Part shown: in pieces, positions 53,301 to 61,362 of the stretch | Numbering within the stretch: position 1 is the stretch's first letter | Layout: every line of letters begins with the position of its first letter | Source of the DNA: JAWKSY01 sp041402125 | Lineage (GTDB): Bacteria > Planctomycetota > GCA-002687715 > DRQF01 | NCBI GenBank assembly: GCA_041402125.1 | Contig: JAWKSY010000001.1 | Coordinates: 248,001 to 312,000, forward strand | DNA: 64,000 bases | Direction: 5' to 3' | Notes under the pieces: model-generated | What the model saw: the letters and a program-made list of their open reading frames with translations, nothing else | The model's database searches: none | Told to the model about the DNA's origin: nothing | Position numbers and translations under genes: made by a program

Positions 53301-53893
53301 CCGACGGCGGCGGCGCCGATCCCGGCGCCGGGCCCCCACGCGAGGGGGGCGGCGAGGAGCGGCGCGAGAACGGATGACCAGTGGCGTCCGCCGGGCGGCG
53401 TGCGAGCGGCGAGGCCGCGGCGCAGCCGATCGATGCCGCGCGCGCACCAGGTCCGCACCGTCGCCGGCGGCGCCCCGAGACGGCGCGCGACCTCGTCGAC
53501 GGAGAGGCCCTCGAAGTAGCGCATCTCGACGACCGCGGCGTAGGGATCCTCGAGGCCGTCGAGTTCGGCGAGGAGGGCGCGCAGGGTCTCGCGGCGCTCG
53601 GCGCGATCGGGAGGTTCGCCGGGCGAGGTCGCCGGGTCGCGCCGCGCCTCGCGCCGATCGCGCTCGAGCTCGGAGCGCGTCAGGCGCCAGGAGGCGCGAC
53701 GCAGGACGGTGGCGAGCCAGGACCGGAGGCCGGAGCCGGAGCGAGGGCGGGCGTGCAGGGCGGCGAGACAGGTCGACTGGACGAGCTCGTCGGCGCGGTC
53801 GTCGTCGAAGACCATGTCCCGGGCGAGGGCCCGGAGGAAGTCGAGCTGCGCCACGAGTTCGCGCTCGAGCGGCGCCCGGTCGGGCTCGGCCAT
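50330..53893 (-). CDS. ECF sigma factor fused to a membrane anchor and about eight carboxypeptidase-regulatory-like domains
   Basis: A single 1187-codon frame. Residues 10-75 look like sigma region 2 (FDDDRADELVQSTCLAALHA, then LRSWLATVLRRASWR) and 101-165 like sigma region 4 (LEDPYAAVVEMRYFEGLSVD, then EVARRLGAPPATVRTWCARG). A hydrophobic stretch (172-203) and a clear span (216-236) follow. The remaining 900 residues are repeats of the CarboxypepD_reg/Ig-like type, each with a core such as GRAVDAAGRPVAGASVQV or GRVFDVAGEPVAGATVEV and then a DGRF or DGAF turn; eight are recognisable. It would be a sigma factor tethered in the membrane with an extracytoplasmic sensor or adhesive part. An internal ATG at 53254 has its own SD. 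Confidence 0.88.
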   Translation of the reverse strand: MAEPDRAPLERELVAQLDFLRALARDMVFDDDRADELVQSTCLAALHARPRSGSGLRSWLATVLRRASWRLTRSELERDRREARRDPATSPGEPPDRAERRETLRALLAELDGLEDPYAAVVEMRYFEGLSVDEVARRLGAPPATVRTWCARGIDRLRRGLAARTPPGGRHWSSVLAPLLAAPLAWGPGAGIGAAAVGGTVTSLLRPFTGVLLMSKKIGIAAAGLALIAVGIVAFRALDDTSRGRLDDDARRAHGPADASLEARREATPTGETVELDPTEATPVETGEGPRREEATPIAARLAVSGRAVDAAGRPVAGASVQVAATSLSPRDEIMTRRELVTGADGRFVCDDLPLHRVLRVRVRSERHCDVERMVTAAEAERRDLGDLRLEEGGAIAGRVVDAEGRGIAGATVFAWPGGGVARLSGDDALRLGEGEHDHRIARTDARGEFRFLGLLDGEWRLRARAEGLRAARVGGFRIVERGRIEGVELKLLEGERIAGVIRDDLGRPVADARVKLSAAWIDFSSDTEGENTLAARSDAEGRFSFRGLPTRPWNLVASRPGHIEASLYDVDGGRLEIELTLPRTGEIFGRVTDARTDEPTGDLRVTAARGASRGQPVEVLTGAAAAEALGRGDESGWYLVRGLGSRRAALVVSATGYATRLAEDIALASGERTQVDLALVPESRITGRVFDVAGEPVAGATVEVTRPPEDEGPAGGPGIRIRDRVAVGTATSDADGAFEIAGLAAGGYLVGASRTPHVPAEPRAVTLEVGSTAACELRLAAGGRIEGFVTDAAGEPLVGATVRARPDRPASHGGDVEIEVGGVVENGMVAVTDETGAYGIDGLRPGGYRVALGTSGGATFRLERPDAAPRGEAVAVRAGEVARKDLTAPPVSRVVGIVLEAGRPVPGAKIRLLDAGNPFPLGAPETFCDEWGEFAFDLVEPGSWRLEAQAPRGPIATAVDVELGRGEIRRLEITLPSGAITGRVTRDGDPVAGVEVTVLRWAKGRAIQPPRAIMIGVTAGPGGESAELMQMGNQLDRVRTDADGRYRLPFLADGDYAVKISGQGLLNADRQPVAVKEGRETRGVDFAATKGASLTVSFRGLPEGRGLALVTLLAEGQTPEEGEGDLKSSSGAPVRFEGLGAGTYRVRVQLVAFSPEDGDPEPLIREVSVREGRDEDYEFVIPKAGD

Positions 53894-54104
53894 GCTCGCT
53901 CCCTCCGTCTCCGACCTCGCTCCCCGCGGGACCGCCCCGCGCGACCCGCCGCCCGAGAACTGGCCCGGCGTGCCGTCCCGTTTCGGAAAATCCCCGCGCC
54001 GGCCCCGAGGACGGTCGCGGACGCGTCGTGCTCCCCCCTTCCTCCTCCCCCGCCGCGGTGACGCGAATGCGCCGCCGCGGTCTCGGGTCGGGAGGCGGAA
54101 TCGC

Positions 54105-54110
54105 TACACT
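54105..54110 (+). promoter_or_regulatory. -10 element of the cystathionine beta-synthase gene
   Basis: TACACT 56 bases before the ATG at 54167 in the 273-base gap divergent from the ECF fusion. The rest of the gap is GC-rich and shows nothing else. Confidence 0.35.
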
Positions 54111-54166
54111 GCGCCCGCCGCGGCCGCGATCGGCGCCGCGAGGACCGCCGAATCCCGGAGACTCCC

Positions 54167-55540
54167 ATGACCTCCCCCCGGATCCACGACAACATCCTGA
54201 GCTGCGTGGGGAACACCCCCGTCGTGCGGCTCAACCGCGTCCACGACGGCGCGCGCACGCCCATCTACGCCAAGTGCGAGTTCATGAACCCGGGCGGCAG
54301 CGTCAAGGACCGCATCGGGCTCGCGATCATCGAGGACGCGGAACGCCGCGGCGCGATCCGCCCCGGCGGGACCATCGTCGAGGGCACCTCGGGGAACACG
54401 GGCATCGGCCTCGCGATCGCCGCCGCGATCAAGGGTTACCGCTGCGTCTTCACGATCCCGGACAAGATGAGCATCGAGAAGGTCCGCCTGCTCAAGGCCT
54501 TCGGCGCCGAGGTGATCGTCACGCCGACCGTGGAACCCGATCACCCGGAGTACTACGTCCGGGTGGCGAAGGACATCGTCGAGAAGACGCCCAACTCCTA
54601 TCTCGCCAACCAGTTCTACAACCAGGTGAACCCGGAGGCGCACTACCGGACGACGGGACCGGAGCTCTGGGAGCAGATGGCGGGCCGCATCGACGTCCTC
54701 GTCGGCGGCCTCGGCACCGGCGGGACGATGTCGGGCACCTCGCGCTACCTGAAGGAGCGCCGGCCGGAGATCCGCAGCATCGGCGCGGACCCGCAGGGCT
54801 CCCTCTTCAAGGGCTTCAAGGAGACCGGGGTCCTCGGCGAGGGCGCGGTCTACAAGGTCGAGGGCATCGGCAACGACAAGATCCCGGACACGGCCTGGCT
54901 CGACTGGATCGACGAGTTCCGGACCGTCTCCGACAAGGAGTCCTTCGCCATCGCGCGTCGCCTGACCCGCGAGGAGGGCATCTTCGTCGGCGGGAGTTCG
55001 GGAACCGCGGTCAAGGTCGCGATCGACGTCGCCCGCGAGATGGACGATCCGAACGGCTCGATCGTCGTCTTCCTGCCGAGCACGGGCGAGCGCTATCTCT
55101 CCAAGCTCCACAACGACGAGTGGATGCGTGAGAACCGCTTCCTCGACGAGCCGGCCGCCAACGTCCGCGATCTCATGCTCGAGAAGCCGGCGACCTCGCG
55201 CGAGCTGGTCTTCTGCTCGTCCACCGCGCTGGTGCGCGACGCGCTCAAGATCATGGCCGACAAGGCCTTCTCACAGATCCCGGTCATCGATCACGGCGAG
55301 TGCATCGGCTCGCTGCGCGAGTCCCGCGTGATGGGGCTCGTCCTCGACGGCAAGACCGCGCTCGACGTCCCCGTGCGCGAGATCCTCGAGGCGCCGTTCC
55401 CGGTGATCGGCGAGAACGAGAGCCTCGAGTACGTCACGCGCCTCCTCGGTCGCGAAAACACCGCGCTCCTCGTGCGCACCGGCGCGGGACTCGCGGGGAT
55501 CATCACGCGCCACGACGTCATCCACAGCATGACGCGCTGA
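54167..55540 (+). CDS. Cystathionine beta-synthase (PLP domain plus CBS pair)
   Basis: PLP enzyme condensing serine (or O-acetylserine) with homocysteine (or sulfide). The 457-residue protein has the PLP lysine Lys47 in NPGGSVKDRIG, the substrate loop EGTSGNTGIGLA, and GGLGTGGTMSG. Residues about 335-457 form two CBS motifs (VRDALKIMADKAFSQIPVID and the closing GLAGIITRHDVIHSM), which sense adenosyl ligands. The same layout occurs in mammalian CBS (without the heme domain) and bacterial relatives. SD GGAG is properly placed. Confidence 0.93.
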   Translation: MTSPRIHDNILSCVGNTPVVRLNRVHDGARTPIYAKCEFMNPGGSVKDRIGLAIIEDAERRGAIRPGGTIVEGTSGNTGIGLAIAAAIKGYRCVFTIPDKMSIEKVRLLKAFGAEVIVTPTVEPDHPEYYVRVAKDIVEKTPNSYLANQFYNQVNPEAHYRTTGPELWEQMAGRIDVLVGGLGTGGTMSGTSRYLKERRPEIRSIGADPQGSLFKGFKETGVLGEGAVYKVEGIGNDKIPDTAWLDWIDEFRTVSDKESFAIARRLTREEGIFVGGSSGTAVKVAIDVAREMDDPNGSIVVFLPSTGERYLSKLHNDEWMRENRFLDEPAANVRDLMLEKPATSRELVFCSSTALVRDALKIMADKAFSQIPVIDHGECIGSLRESRVMGLVLDGKTALDVPVREILEAPFPVIGENESLEYVTRLLGRENTALLVRTGAGLAGIITRHDVIHSMTR

Positions 55541-55563
55541 CGCGCGGAGAGTCCGCAAAGCGA

Positions 55564-55602
55564 AAGGCCCCACGCGCTTGCGATGCGAGCGCGTGGGGCC
55601 TT
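55564..55602. terminator. Bidirectional terminator between CBS and HU genes
   Basis: A 15-bp perfect stem (55564-55578 with 55588-55602) with a 9-base loop lies between the convergent genes ending at 55540 and 55632. Confidence 0.7.
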
Positions 55603-55631
55603 CTCTCGTCGCGGACTCGGAGCGGGTCGGA

Positions 55632-56024
55632 TCAGGCGCCGCCTTCGGCCCCCATCTCGCGCGGCGGCGCCGGCGCCGGCGCGGGCGGCGGCGTCATCGC
55701 CGACTCGCGCGCGAGGCGCTCCGCTTCGCGCGCATCGTCCGCGGCCTGCACGCGCTCCTTCATGAGGCGCCCGGCCTTGAAGTGGACGACCGACTTCTCG
55801 GGCACGTCGACGCGCACGCCGGTCCTGGGGTTACGCGCCTTCCGCGCGGCGCGCGTCTTGATCTCGAAGACGCCGAACTCACGGAACTCGAGGCGGTTGC
55901 CTTGCGCGAGCTCGGTGATGATCTCGTCGATGAAGGACTGGATGATCTTCTTGATCACGACCTTCTTGAGACCGGTCTTCTCCGAGATGCGGTAGGCGAG
56001 CTCCTTCTTGGTGACGGTCGTCAT
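55632..56024 (-). CDS. HU/IHF-family DNA-binding protein with a Pro/Ala tail
   Basis: Nucleoid protein bending DNA. Residues 1-95 are a complete HU fold: MTTVTKKELAYRISEKTGLK, then EFREFGVFEIKTRAARKARN with the NPRTG DNA-intercalating arm, then KSVVHFKAGRLMKERV. The last 35 residues are an Ala/Pro/Glu-rich extension not found in E. coli HU. ATG 56024 is certain from the fold. Promoter and leader are described at 56111-56176. Confidence 0.93.
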   Translation of the reverse strand: MTTVTKKELAYRISEKTGLKKVVIKKIIQSFIDEIITELAQGNRLEFREFGVFEIKTRAARKARNPRTGVRVDVPEKSVVHFKAGRLMKERVQAADDAREAERLARESAMTPPPAPAPAPPREMGAEGGA

Positions 56025-56110
56025 GCGAGCACTCCTTGGATTCGCCTCGCGACTCGAGTCGCGACGACGCGTGGGACCGAACGGTGCCGGCGCGTGGGCG
56101 CGCGTCGACA

Positions 56111-56176
56111 TCCCAGCGACTTCCATAAGCCCTTGCTGGGACGGACAATGTACGACAAGCCCCGCGCGGGGATCAA
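56111..56176 (-). promoter_or_regulatory. Promoter and leader hairpin of the HU gene
   Basis: On the minus strand TTGATC (56176-56171), 18 bases, TACATT (56152-56147). The transcribed leader contains a 7-bp inverted repeat TCCCAGC/GCTGGGA (56111-56141). The leader is about 115 bases, much longer than at other genes here. Confidence 0.5.
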
Positions 56177-56312
56177 TCGCCCGTCCGAAATCGCGATGCG
56201 GATTCCCTCCGCGGCCACGCTCCCCAAGGTCCCATCGGGCAAGAGTTTGAGTGCACGCACCGACCCCGGCGAGCCGAGTCGGAAACGCAAACCCTTACCT
56301 TGTCTACACTTA

Positions 56313-56798
56313 TTAGACCTTGTCGCCCTCGGCGCGGCGAATGAGCTCCAGCGCGGCGGCCGGATCCGAGGCCCGGAGGAGCTCCCCGGCCAGCCCGGGG
56401 TCGGTGAAGAGCCGGATGCTCTGCCCGAGGAGGGCCACGTGGCGTCGGCGCCCCTCCTCGTCGTCGGAGAAGGCCATGAGCAGGAGGAAGCGCGCCGGCT
56501 CGCCGTCCAGACAGGCGAAGTCGAGGCCGTCGGGGATCAGGGCCAGAGCCCCGGCGGTCGGGAAGGAACCCGGGAACATCGCGTGCGGCAGGGCCACGCC
56601 CTGCTCGAGTCCGGTGCTCATCTGGCGCTCGCGCTCGAGCACGCGCTCGGCGAGCTCCCCCCCCGGGACGGGCCAGCGGCCTCCCCGTTCCTCGACCGCC
56701 GCGACGAGACGGCGGATCGCCTCCCACTAGTCGGGGGCCTCGAGACCGAGGACGACGCGGTCGACGTCGAGGAAGGAACTGATCCGGATCGCGTCCAC
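56313..56798 (-). pseudogene. PTS IIA (fructose/nitrogen type) domain gene with an in-frame amber stop
   Basis: The frame starting at GTG 56798 reads MDAIRISSFLDVDRVVLGLE, then APD, then TAG at 56729-56727, and continues WEAIRRLVAAVEERGG to a natural TAA at 56315-56313. Together it is a 161-residue PTS EIIA type 2 domain with the phosphorylated His72 in GVALPHAMFPGS. Family members have Lys or similar where the TAG stands; one substitution (AAG to TAG) explains it. A shorter protein from GTG 56642 would lack the first strands. Mutation, sequencing error or readthrough are possible; TAG is a normal stop elsewhere here. Confidence 0.8.
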
Positions 56799-57160
56799 GG
56801 CGAAATATCCCTGTTCCGGGGACTTCCCTCACGGGGCTCGGGCCGGTATCACAAAGCCTTGTGGTGGACCGGCTTCCCGTCCTCCGTCCCCGTCCGGGCC
56901 CACCCGGCGCGCGGCGGCGGAGGCGGGAGGATAGCAAAGCCGGGGACGAGAGAATTCCCGCTCCGATCCGATGGGAATACGGGGCGCGGGAATGCGTCCC
57001 AACGCAGTCGGCCGGAGGGCCGATCGGGAAACCCGGGCCGCGTCCCGGGTCGGAGCGCGCCCGGCGCGACGCGCTCCTCGACGCGACGGTCCGCGGAATG
57101 CGGAGGTCGGCGGCGACCCGGTGGACGCCGACCGAGGGGAATGCGCGGAGTCTTCGCGAC
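56799..57160. other. Divergent gap between the IIA gene and gspD
   Basis: A 362-base gap. The gspD frame is open far upstream (to 56861), but the residues there are Arg/Pro-rich and unlike a secretin, so they were not included. No strong promoter or hairpin was found. Confidence 0.4.
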
Positions 57161-59554
57161 ATGAGACATATCGGCGGTTGGTTCGTCTTCCTGACTCTGG
57201 TCCTCGGACCGGGTCTCGCGCCCCTCCTGGCGCAGGTCCCTCCGGAGACGCCGGAAGGCGACGCCAAGATCGGCGTGCAGGAGCTGCCGGACGCGGTGGT
57301 CGTGAACTTCTCGAAGGAAGGCGTGGCCTTCGAGGACTTCGTCCAGACCGCGGCCGAGCTCCTCGACGTGAGCTTCGTCTACGACCAGCGCAAGGTCGCG
57401 AACAAGCGCGTCAACATGATCGGGGCGAAGCGCGTCAAGAAGGAGGACCTCTTCGCCTTCTTCCAGACGATCTTCTTCGCGCACGAGATGGCCGTGGTGA
57501 GCCTCGGCCCGCCCGAGGCCGAGGTCCTCCTGATCGAGGACATCAAGACCTCGCAGATCCTGAAGCAGCGCGCGGTCTACGTCAGCGTCGCCGAGCTCGA
57601 GCGACGCCGCCGCAACGTCGGCGAGATCATCGCGACGACGATCCAGCTCAAGCACATCCCGGTCGAGAAGGCGCAGCGCGCCCTCACGAACATCATCCAG
57701 GAACACCGGGCCGGCTTCGTCCACCCCATCGAGGAGTCGAACTCGCTCCTCGTGACGAACTTCGCGCCGACCGTCTGGTCGATGTACGAGATCATCCAGG
57801 CGATGGATGTCGAGGTCGAGGGCAACCAGCTCAACTTCGAGAAGCTGGCGCTCGAGTACCACGTCGCCGAGGAGCTCGCGACGACGCTCGACGAGCTCAT
57901 GCAGGCGCGTTCGGACATCACCGCCAGCGGCGGCCGCACGAACCGCAGCCGCCAGCCCGCGCAGCCCCAGGGCGCGGCGAGCGCCCCGCCCGCGAAGATC
58001 ATCCCCGACGGGCGCACGAACTCGCTGCTCGTCTACGCGGTCGACGAGGACATGACCGAGATCCGGATGCTGGTGGCCGCCCTCGACATCGAGGGCACCG
58101 AGGTCAACTCGAACATCCACATCCACGAGCTGAAGAACACCAACGCCGAGGACATGCAGTCGGTCCTCACCGATCTCCTCGGCCAGACCGGCGGCGCGAG
58201 CGCGCGGCCGAGCGGCGCCGGCGGCTCGCGGACGAACAACAACGCCAACCGCGGCGCGGCCGGCAACGGCACCGACGTCGACCCGAACTACGTCAACATC
58301 GTGGCCGACCCGCACACCAACTCGCTGCTCATCACCTCGACGCAGGCGCGCTTCGAGGAGGTCCGCGAGATCATCGAGCGCCTCGACCGTCGCCGGCCGC
58401 AGGTCCTCGTCCAGTGCGCGATCGCCGAGCTCTCCGACAACGACATCGAGAACATCGGCGTCGAGGTCGCGCAGATCGAGGGCGGCGGCGCCGAGGCCCG
58501 CCTCTTCGGCGGCACGGCCTTCGGCCTCTCCACCATCACGACGCAGAGCGACCTCAACGGCACCGGCGGCGACGGCATGGGCGGCGGCACCTCGACGAAC
58601 AACAGCAACTTCTTCGAGGACCTCGTCCGCATCCCGAACCTCGACGGCCAGGGCCTGACGGCGGGCATCTTCCAGAACTTCGTCGGCGTCCCGCTGCTGG
58701 TCCGGCTCTTCCAGGAGAACCGCCGCAGCAACCTGGTGTCGGTGCCCTCGATCCTCGTCAACGACAACGAGGAGGCGCACATCATCGTCGGAAACGAGAT
58801 CCCGACGACGACCGTCAACCAGGGCCAGTTCAGCGACCAGACCTCCTTCGGCGGCTACCAGGAGGCCAACCTCGAGCTGAGCATCTCGCCCCACATCTCG
58901 AACGACGACTACCTGCGGCTCGACATCTTCCTGAACGTGCAGGCCTTCGACGGAGCGCAGGTGGATCCCGCCGTGCCGCCGCCGAGGACCACGCGCGAGA
59001 TCCAGACGCAGATCACCGTGCCCAGCGGCCGGACGATCGTGATCGGCGGTCTCACGAACGACAACCAGCGCGAGACGGTGTCGGGCATCCCGCTCCTCTC
59101 GGACATCCCGATCCTCGGCGAGCTCTTCAAGAACACGAGCACGCAGCACGAGAAGCGGACGCTGTACGTCTTCATCACGCCGACGATCATGTCCGACTTC
59201 GAGAGCCTCGACCGCGTGTCCTACGAGCGCAAGCTCGAGATCGCGAAGCTCGACGGTCAGATCCACATCGTCGATCCGAACTTCCGCGAGATCGAGCTCG
59301 ACTCGAAGGAGGTCACGATCGAGGAGATCGAGTCCACCGGCAGCCTGAACATGCCGCGCTACCGTCCGAGCTCCGCCGTCGAGGGCGACATGCCCAAGCT
59401 CGACGACGGAAGCCAGGTCCCGGTGCGGCCGAAGTCGGGACTCGTGGCGCCGCGGGACGAGGGCGCCTCGTCCCGCGCCGAGGCGGCCCCGGCCGGCAAC
59501 GCGGTCCGCGGTCGCCTTCCGGACGCCAAGCCGGCGCGCGCGGGCGGCTTCTGA
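57161..59554 (+). CDS. gspD: Type II secretion / type IV pilus secretin
   Basis: Outer-membrane ring protein of the secretin family. The 797-residue protein has a signal peptide (about 1-25), N-domains of the GspD/PilQ type (N0 near 40-130, then repeated N1-like modules with IPVEKAQRALTNIIQEH, IHELKNTNAEDMQSVLTDLL and TSTQARFEEVREIIERLDRR), and the secretin core (about 500-700) with VPSILVNDNEEAHIIVGNEI, then SGRTIVIGGLTND and SDIPILGELFKN. A C-terminal region of about 110 residues follows. ATG 57161 is chosen by the signal peptide. Confidence 0.93.
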   Translation: MRHIGGWFVFLTLVLGPGLAPLLAQVPPETPEGDAKIGVQELPDAVVVNFSKEGVAFEDFVQTAAELLDVSFVYDQRKVANKRVNMIGAKRVKKEDLFAFFQTIFFAHEMAVVSLGPPEAEVLLIEDIKTSQILKQRAVYVSVAELERRRRNVGEIIATTIQLKHIPVEKAQRALTNIIQEHRAGFVHPIEESNSLLVTNFAPTVWSMYEIIQAMDVEVEGNQLNFEKLALEYHVAEELATTLDELMQARSDITASGGRTNRSRQPAQPQGAASAPPAKIIPDGRTNSLLVYAVDEDMTEIRMLVAALDIEGTEVNSNIHIHELKNTNAEDMQSVLTDLLGQTGGASARPSGAGGSRTNNNANRGAAGNGTDVDPNYVNIVADPHTNSLLITSTQARFEEVREIIERLDRRRPQVLVQCAIAELSDNDIENIGVEVAQIEGGGAEARLFGGTAFGLSTITTQSDLNGTGGDGMGGGTSTNNSNFFEDLVRIPNLDGQGLTAGIFQNFVGVPLLVRLFQENRRSNLVSVPSILVNDNEEAHIIVGNEIPTTTVNQGQFSDQTSFGGYQEANLELSISPHISNDDYLRLDIFLNVQAFDGAQVDPAVPPPRTTREIQTQITVPSGRTIVIGGLTNDNQRETVSGIPLLSDIPILGELFKNTSTQHEKRTLYVFITPTIMSDFESLDRVSYERKLEIAKLDGQIHIVDPNFREIELDSKEVTIEEIESTGSLNMPRYRPSSAVEGDMPKLDDGSQVPVRPKSGLVAPRDEGASSRAEAAPAGNAVRGRLPDAKPARAGGF

Positions 59555-59589
59555 CCGGCGGCCCTCGCGGCCGTCGCGGTGAAAGAGAC

Positions 59590-59623
59590 GAAGCCACCCC
59601 CCGACCCGTCGGAGGGTGGCTTC
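59590..59623 (+). terminator. Hairpin between gspD and gspE
   Basis: A 16-bp stem with one mismatch (59590-59605 with 59608-59623) ends 23 bases before the gspE start. Without a U-tract it is more likely an attenuator or mRNA-stability element than a full terminator. Confidence 0.45.
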
Positions 59624-59646
59624 ACTGACTCCCGAGGAGCTCAGAG

Positions 59647-61358
59647 TTGAAGACGCAGATCGTCGAGATCATCGAAAAGTCGGGCCAGGTCGACGACAAG
59701 ACGCTCCAGGAATGCCTCCGCATGGAGCGCGAGACGGGGCAGTCGCTCGACAAGATCGTCCAGCGCCGCGGACTCCTGACCGAGGAGGCCTTCAACCGCC
59801 TCTACGCGGCGGAACTCGGCACGGACTACCTCGAGACGCTCTCCGAGCTGAAGGTCCCCGAGGTCTTCATCGACCGCGTCCCGCAGCAGTTCGCGCGGAA
59901 CTACACGCTCATCGGCGTGTCGGCCGACGAGGACACCGTCCGCGTCGCGACCTGCAACCCGCTCGAGGTCTACCCCCTCGACGATCTCGCCTCGATGCTC
60001 GACCTCGAGATCGAGCCCGTCCTCGCGCCGCGCGGCGAGATCACGAACCTGATCAACCGCGCCTACCGCGACAAGGCGGACGTCGTCGACGAGGTCATCG
60101 ACGACATCCAGGGGCAGGACTACGACGAGATCGCGGACATCGTCTCGGAGTCCGAGGACCTCCTGAACGTCGCCAACCGCGCGCCGATCATCCGCCTCGT
60201 GAACATGATCCTGTTCCAGGCGCTGAAGATGCGGTGCTCCGACGTGCACATCCAGCCCTACGAGGAGAAGGTTCAGATCCGCTACCGGATCGACGGCGTC
60301 CTCTACGACATGGAGTCGCCGCCGAAGAGCGTCCAGGAGGCGATCATCTCCCGCGTGAAGGTCATGGGGAAGATGGACATCGCCGAGCGCCGCATCCCGC
60401 AGGACGGCCGCGCGACGATCAAGATCGGCGACTCCGAGGTCGACGTCCGCATCTCGTCCGTGCCCACGAACTACGGCGAGCGCATCGTGATGCGTCTCCT
60501 CGACAAGAGCCAGGGCGTCTTCAACCTCGACGTCCTCGGCCTCAACGCCGAGCAGCGCGGTCTGATGGAGAAGGTGATCCACCTTCCTCCACGGCGTCAT
60601 CTTCGTCACCGGCCCCACCGGGTCGGGCAAGTCGACGACGCTCTACTCGGTGCTGAAACCAGATCAACTCGAAGGACAAGAACGTCATGACCATCGAGGA
60701 TCCCGTCGAGTACCACCTCGGCGGGATCAGCCAGATCCAGGTCAGCGCGAAGAAGGGACTCACCTTCGCCCAGGGACTGCGCTCCCTGCTGCGCCAGGAT
60801 CCGGACATCATGATGGTCGGCGAGGTCCGCGACGAGGAGACGGCGCGCATCACGATCCAGGCCGCGCTCACCGGACACCTCGTGTTCTCGACCCTGCACA
60901 CGAACGACGCCCCCAGCGCGGTGACCCGCATGCTCGACATCGGCGTCGAGCCCTACCTGGTCGCCTCCTCGCTCGTGATGGTCATCGCCCAGCGCCTCGT
61001 GCGTCGCATCTGCAAGGACTGCCACGAGTGGTACGACCCGGCGGACGAGGATCTCGTCTTCCTCGGCAACATCGGCCTCGCCGTCTCGGACCTGCCGGAC
61101 GGCAAGCTCCCGCGGGGCCGGGGCTGCGACCAGTGCTACGGCACGGGCTACACCGGTCGTATCGCGATCTACGAGATGCTCCCGATCTCGGACGAGGTCA
61201 AGGAGCTCATCGTCGAGCAGTCGAGCGCGACCGTGATCAAGCAGGCCGCGATCCGCAACGGCATGAAGACGCTGCGCTACGACGGCATCTCCAAGGTCTT
61301 CCAGGGCATCACGTCGATCGAAGAGATTCTCCGGGTCACGCAGATGGACATCGCCTGA
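59647..61358 (+). pseudogene. gspE: GspE/PilB-type secretion ATPase split by two +1 frameshifts
   Basis: Cytoplasmic hexameric ATPase powering pseudopilus assembly. Part 1 (TTG 59647 to about 60583) has the GspE N-domain and the start of the ATPase core (MRCSDVHIQPYEEKVQIRYR). Part 2 (about 60584-60656), one frame on, holds Walker A GPTGSGKSTTLYSVL (60611 onward). Part 3, another frame on (about 60657-61358), continues INSKDKNVMTIEDPVEYHLG with Walker B-type DIMMVGEVRDEETA, and the zinc pair CKDC/CDQC, then GRIAIYEML. Removing one C at 60582-60583 and one A at 60656-60658 gives a continuous GspE of about 570 residues. GspF starts four bases later. Confidence 0.88.
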
Positions 61359-61362
61359 AACC

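Noticed and set aside
56727..56729. Genome-wide reassignment of TAG
   Set aside because: Genes at 5924, 15177 and 48212 end in TAG at natural family or domain ends.
56861..57160. N-terminal extension of the secretin
   Set aside because: Arg/Pro-rich and placed before a clear signal peptide starting at 57161.
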